A stretch of 34,468 nucleotides of DNA from JBFXDI01 sp050181295 (GTDB lineage: Bacteria > Pseudomonadota > Alphaproteobacteria > Rhizobiales > Aestuariivirgaceae), in the NCBI GenBank assembly GCA_050181295.1, contig JBFXDI010000027.1, forward strand, positions 1-34,468. Direction: 5' to 3'. Positions 30,832 to 34,468 of this stretch are shown here, in pieces (the first letter of the stretch is position 1; each line of letters starts with the position of its first letter). A model generated the notes under the pieces. That model was not told the origin of the DNA. It saw nothing but the letters and a program-made list of their open reading frames with translations, and did no database searches. Both the position numbers and the translations under genes were made by a program.

Positions 30832-32949
30832 TCAGCGGTTGCCCACATCCTTCCGGAAGGTCCGCTGACCCTGCTCCGGCTGCTCGCTGGCGCTTGAGCG
30901 CTGGCCTCCGAACATCCCGCTGAAGATGCCGAAAAGCCCGCCATCCTCGCGCGCCTGCCGCTGGCGCGGCTGCTCCTCGTAATCCTGCGCCATCGGCACC
31001 TCGGGCTGATAGCTCGGCGCCATGTCGCCCGGCAGCGGCACGGGCATCAGCGAGGCGTGCGCCGGCCCCATGACGTCGGTCCAGATGGCCGCCGGTATGG
31101 AGCCGCCGGTGACGCGCTTGGTGGGGCTGTTGTCGTCGTTGCCGGCCCACACGGCGGCGATGAGCTGCGCGGAATATCCCACGAACCAGGAATCGCGGTA
31201 TTCCTGGCTGGTGCCGGTCTTGCCCGCAATGTCGTGGCCGGGGACCTGGGCCGCGGTGCCGGTGCCGGTCTGGACGACGGCGCGCAGCATGTCGTTCATG
31301 GCGCCCACCTCCCAGAGGTTCATCACCTGGCCGAGGCCGTCGCCCTTGCGCTCGTAGAGCACCTTGCCGTCGCGGCTGGTGATGCGGGTAACGACGTAAG
31401 GGGTGACGGCATTGCCGCCGTTGGCGAAGGGAGCGAAGGCGGCCGCCATCTCCAGGACCGTGACCTCGGAGGTGCCGAGCGCGATCGAGGCGTTGTCGAC
31501 CAGGTTGGAGGCGATGCCGAGCCTGTGGGCGGTGTCGATCACGTTTTTCGGGCCGACCTGCACGGCGAGCCGCGCGGCGACGGTGTTGAGCGAGAGCGCC
31601 AGCGCCTTGCGCATGCTGACCGCGCCCAGATACTTCCGCTTGTAGTTCTCGGGCGACCAGTCGCCGATGGTGATCGGCTCGTCCAGCACCATGGAATCGG
31701 GCGTCATGCCCTGCTCGAGCGCCGTCAGATAGACGAAGGGCTTGAAGGAGGAGCCCGGCTGGCGCTTCGCCTTGATCGCGCGGTTGAACTGGCTTTTCGC
31801 GTAGGAGCGGCCGCCGATCATGGCCTTGACGCCGCCTTGCGTGTCCATGACCACGAGCGCCGCCTGGGAGATGCCGAGCTTGCCGCCTTCCTTGTCGAGC
31901 CGCTGGGCGAGGGCCCGCTCGGCAAGCTGCTCGAGATTGCGGTCGATGGTCGTCTCCACGATGATGCTCGTGTCGAGCTTGCCGATGAGCTCCGGAATCT
32001 GCTCGGCCACCCAGTCCACGACATAGTGCGTCGCCGGCTGGTAGTTTGTGGAGCGGAAGGTGGTCTGGATGTTGGCGGCGCGCTTTGCCTCCTCGGTGGT
32101 GACGAAGCCCGCGTCCACCATGTTGTCGAGCACGAGCTGGGCCCGCTCGCGCGCCCGGTCGGGGTGGTTGATGGGATTGTAGTAGGTCGGCGCCTTGAGC
32201 ACCGAAGCGAGGATCGTCGCTTCCGAAAGCGTGACGTCGCGGGCCGACTTGCCGAAGAAGCGCTGCGCCGCCTTCTCGACGCCCACCGCGCCGCCGCCGA
32301 AGAACACGCGGTTCAGGTAGAGCTGCAGGATCTCGTCCTTGGTGTAGCGGTTCTCGAGCCAGAGCGCGAGCACCAGCTCCTGCGCCTTGCGCTCGTAGGT
32401 CCGCTCGGGCTTGAGGAACAGGTTCTTGGCGAGCTGCTGGGTGAGCGTCGAGCCGCCCTGCACCACGCGGCCCGCCGAGAAGTTGGCGAGCGCGGCGCGC
32501 CCGAGGCCCATGGGATCTATGCCGTAGTGGGAATAGAAGCGGCGATCCTCGATGGCGATGATTGCCTGCGGCAGGTAGCCCGGCATTTCGTCGAGGCGCA
32601 CCTCGTCGCCGAAGAAGGACCCCCGCTCGGCCAGCACCTGCCCGTCGGCCGAGACGAGCATGATGCCGGGCTCGCGCTCCGGCACCTGGAAGACACCCTG
32701 CGCCTCGAGTCCCGAATAGACATAGGCAAGCCCGCCGGCCCCCACGAGGCCGCCCGCCAGCACCAGCACGAAGGCGAGCGAGAAGAGCCTGAGCAGGATC
32801 GAGCGACGGCGCTTGCGCCGAGGCTTCGGAGCCTTGCCCCTGCGCGAGCGGGGGATCGGGCCGCGCAGCGGCGCATCCGCCGCCAGAAGCCGGGGCTCGA
32901 CGCGTTCGCCGCCCTTGCGCTTCCGCCCGCCGTTCGATCCAAAAGCCAT
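30832..32949 (-). CDS. Penicillin-binding protein 1A (class A, bifunctional)
   Basis: Peptidoglycan polymerase and cross-linker, 705 residues from ATG 32949 (728 from ATG 33018, also open; neither has a good ribosome-binding site). A basic N-terminus is followed by one membrane helix ('LFSLAFVLVLAGGLVGAGGL'). The glycosyltransferase domain shows the catalytic Glu in 'IAIEDRRFYSHYG', then 'VVQGGSTLTQQLAKNLFL' and 'KAQELVLALWLENRYTKDEI'. The transpeptidase domain has SxxK in 'RQPGSSFKPFVYLTALEQG', SxN in 'ALSLNTVAARLA' and KTG in 'IAGKTGTSQEYRDSWFVGY'. The C-terminal tail is Gln/Pro-rich. It is monocistronic by position, convergent with the MBL-fold gene. Confidence 0.95.
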   Translation of the reverse strand: MAFGSNGGRKRKGGERVEPRLLAADAPLRGPIPRSRRGKAPKPRRKRRRSILLRLFSLAFVLVLAGGLVGAGGLAYVYSGLEAQGVFQVPEREPGIMLVSADGQVLAERGSFFGDEVRLDEMPGYLPQAIIAIEDRRFYSHYGIDPMGLGRAALANFSAGRVVQGGSTLTQQLAKNLFLKPERTYERKAQELVLALWLENRYTKDEILQLYLNRVFFGGGAVGVEKAAQRFFGKSARDVTLSEATILASVLKAPTYYNPINHPDRARERAQLVLDNMVDAGFVTTEEAKRAANIQTTFRSTNYQPATHYVVDWVAEQIPELIGKLDTSIIVETTIDRNLEQLAERALAQRLDKEGGKLGISQAALVVMDTQGGVKAMIGGRSYAKSQFNRAIKAKRQPGSSFKPFVYLTALEQGMTPDSMVLDEPITIGDWSPENYKRKYLGAVSMRKALALSLNTVAARLAVQVGPKNVIDTAHRLGIASNLVDNASIALGTSEVTVLEMAAAFAPFANGGNAVTPYVVTRITSRDGKVLYERKGDGLGQVMNLWEVGAMNDMLRAVVQTGTGTAAQVPGHDIAGKTGTSQEYRDSWFVGYSAQLIAAVWAGNDDNSPTKRVTGGSIPAAIWTDVMGPAHASLMPVPLPGDMAPSYQPEVPMAQDYEEQPRQRQAREDGGLFGIFSGMFGGQRSSASEQPEQGQRTFRKDVGNR

Positions 32950-33172
32950 TCCAAGCCCGCTGCGATCCGGAAATTGCGCGTCTTTTCCGGAAGATGCCCT
33001 GTTGCCATCTCCGACCATGGTGGGATGGCGTTAACGCGCCGTTAAGGCTTGACGCCTCCTGCCCGTATGGGAGCCGAAGGTGTCGAGACCAAGGCGATGG
33101 CTGCGGAGCAGCCTCGTCACGGTTCCTTCACAGGGGGACGGGATCCGGCAGAGGATTCCGTCGGCGCTCCGC

Positions 33173-34468
33173 TCAGTGCGCCTCGTCCCAGTTCGAGGCC
33201 GCGCGGGCATCGACCTGGATCGGCACGTGGAAGCTCACCGCCGGCAGGGGCGCCTTGGACATGACGTCGACGGCGATCTGCATCGTCGCATCCGTCTCCG
33301 CGGCCGGCGCCTCGAAGATCAGTTCGTCGTGCACCTGCAGCAGCATGCGCGCCTCGAGCCCTGCCTCCTGCAGCGCCTCCGGCATGCGCACCATGGCGCG
33401 CCGGATGATGTCGGCGGCCGTGCCCTGAAGCCTCGCATTGATGGCCGCGCGCTCGTTGAAGGACCTGAGCGACGGGTTCTTCGCCCGGATCTCCGGATAG
33501 TGCATGCGCCGGCCGAAGAGCGTGGTGACGAAGCCGTGCTCGCGGCAATAGGCCTTCGTCTCCTCCATGTAGTCGCGGATGCCGGGGAAGCGCTCGAAGT
33601 ACTTCTTGATGTAGGCGCCGGCCTCGTCGCGTCCGATGCCGAGCTGGTTGGCGAGGCCGAAGGCGGAGATGCCGTAGATGATGCCGAAATTGATGGCCTT
33701 GGCGCGCCGGCGCACGTCCGACGTCATCTCCTTGATCGGCACCGAGAACATCTCCGATGCGGTCATGGCGTGGATGTCGGTTGAGTCGCTGAAGGCCTGC
33801 CTCAGCGCCGGCACGTCGGCGATCTCGGCGAGGAGCCGGAGCTCGATCTGCGAATAGTCGGCCGAGACGAGCTTCGTGCCGTCCTTGGCGATGAAGGCGC
33901 GGCGGATCTTGCGGCCCTCCTCGGTCCTGACCGGGATGTTCTGGAGATTGGGCTCGGAGGAGGAAAGGCGCCCCGTCGTCGTCGCGGCGAGCGCGTAGCT
34001 CGTGTGGACGCGGCCGGTCTTGCCGTTCACATAGGTCGGGAGCGCGTCCGTGTAGGTGGAGCGCAGTTTCGACACCTGCCGCCAGTCGAGAATGCGGCGC
34101 GGCAGCTCGTGGCCTTCCTCCGCCAGCTCCTCGAGCACGTTGGCGCGCGTCGACCAGGCGCCGGTCGGCGTCTTGGTGCCGCCGGGAAGCCCCATCCTGC
34201 CGAACAGGATGTCGCCGATCTGCTTCGGGCTGCCGAGATTGAGGGGCTCGCCCGCGAGCGTCGCCGTCTCCTGCTCGAGCCGCGTCATGGTCTGCGCGAA
34301 CTCGCCCGAGAGCCTGGCGAGGATGGCGCGGTCGATCGAGACGCCCTCCCGCTCCATCCCTGCGAGCACGGCCGGCATCGGCCGCTCCAGCGTCTCGTAG
34401 ACCGTGTCGAGCCGCTCGGCGAGAAGCCTGCCCTTGAACAGCCGCCAGAGCCTGAGGGAGAGATCGGA
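33173..34468 (-). CDS. polA: DNA polymerase I, C-terminal polymerase domain (partial, cut by window edge)
   Basis: The reading frame is open to the last base of the window, so only the last 431 residues are visible; the 5' nuclease and most of the 3'-5' exonuclease domains would lie beyond. The visible part is the palm-fingers-thumb polymerase: 'NLGSPKQIGDILF', 'TTGRLSSSEPNLQNIPVRTE', motif A 'LVSADYSQIELRLLAEI', motif B 'RRRAKAINFGIIYGISAFG' and motif C 'LLQVHDELIFEAP'. All catalytic Asp, Lys and Tyr positions are intact. It replaces RNA primers and fills repair gaps. The 154-bp gap to the PBP1A gene contains a TTAACG-CGC-CGTTAA palindrome (33031-33045) and nothing else I recognise. Confidence 0.96.
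   Translation of the reverse strand, partial: SDLSLRLWRLFKGRLLAERLDTVYETLERPMPAVLAGMEREGVSIDRAILARLSGEFAQTMTRLEQETATLAGEPLNLGSPKQIGDILFGRMGLPGGTKTPTGAWSTRANVLEELAEEGHELPRRILDWRQVSKLRSTYTDALPTYVNGKTGRVHTSYALAATTTGRLSSSEPNLQNIPVRTEEGRKIRRAFIAKDGTKLVSADYSQIELRLLAEIADVPALRQAFSDSTDIHAMTASEMFSVPIKEMTSDVRRRAKAINFGIIYGISAFGLANQLGIGRDEAGAYIKKYFERFPGIRDYMEETKAYCREHGFVTTLFGRRMHYPEIRAKNPSLRSFNERAAINARLQGTAADIIRRAMVRMPEALQEAGLEARMLLQVHDELIFEAPAAETDATMQIAVDVMSKAPLPAVSFHVPIQVDARAASNWDEAH

Noticed and set aside
31057..33045. 662-codon open frame on the plus strand
   Set aside because: Antisense to PBP1A, which has all catalytic motifs; the product is composition-biased and domain-free.

Overview
The window is GC-rich DNA from one bacterial chromosome, most likely an alphaproteobacterium of the order Hyphomicrobiales (Methylobacteriaceae, Microvirga, Bosea or Chelatococcus-like). 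The clues are a BA14K-family protein, a candidate EcfG-type (GGAAC-N17-CGTT) general-stress promoter, the run threonylcarbamoyl-AMP synthase / FAD-linked oxidase, the pair histone-deacetylase-like / xseB, and short cruciform intergenic repeats of a kind common in that order. The genus is inference. No rRNA, tRNA, transposase, phage gene or CRISPR array was seen.

Layout. 1-366 holds no recognised gene. 367-3002 is a two-component system: a multi-pass membrane histidine kinase and a NarL/LuxR response regulator. 3350-4708 is a tandem set of three exported proteins made almost entirely of Asn and Gly, built on a nine-residue repeat; a bidirectional hairpin separates them from a 57-residue Tyr-rich exported peptide (4835-5008, minus). 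5119-9421 (minus) encodes an RND efflux pump and its adaptor. 9515-14036 (minus) is an ABC importer of the CUT1 sugar class (binding protein, two permeases, ATPase, plus a 53-residue membrane protein). Divergent from it, 14177-19215 (plus) encodes an uncharacterised TIM-barrel protein, an FGGY sugar/polyol kinase, a glycerol-1-phosphate-dehydrogenase-like enzyme, a HAD-IIB phosphatase and a DeoR repressor. 19414-20184 is another exported low-complexity protein. 20234-24325 (minus) carries two acetyltransferases, an FAD-linked hydroxy-acid dehydrogenase, a BA14K protein and TsaC/Sua5. 24418-30694 (plus) carries an acyl-CoA dehydrogenase, an HSDL2-like SDR, a deacetylase-family hydrolase, XseB, an MFS transporter and a Tat-exported metallo-beta-lactamase-fold protein. 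30832-34468 (minus) carries a class A PBP1A and the C-terminal part of DNA polymerase I, cut by the window edge.

Two parts look most novel. First, the importer and kinase/dehydrogenase operons at 9515-19215 form a self-contained catabolic module for an unidentified sugar or polyol: uptake, phosphorylation by the FGGY kinase, oxidation by the AraM/EgsA-like enzyme, with a HAD phosphatase, a barrel enzyme of unknown reaction and a dedicated DeoR regulator. Two adjacent palindromes in the 140-bp divergent intergenic region are candidate operators. Second, the three Asn-Gly nonapeptide-repeat proteins look like a family of secreted solenoid or matrix proteins. They sit next to a two-component system and within 20 kb of three further exported low-complexity proteins.

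All calls come from reading sequence and remembered family motifs; no database search was run.
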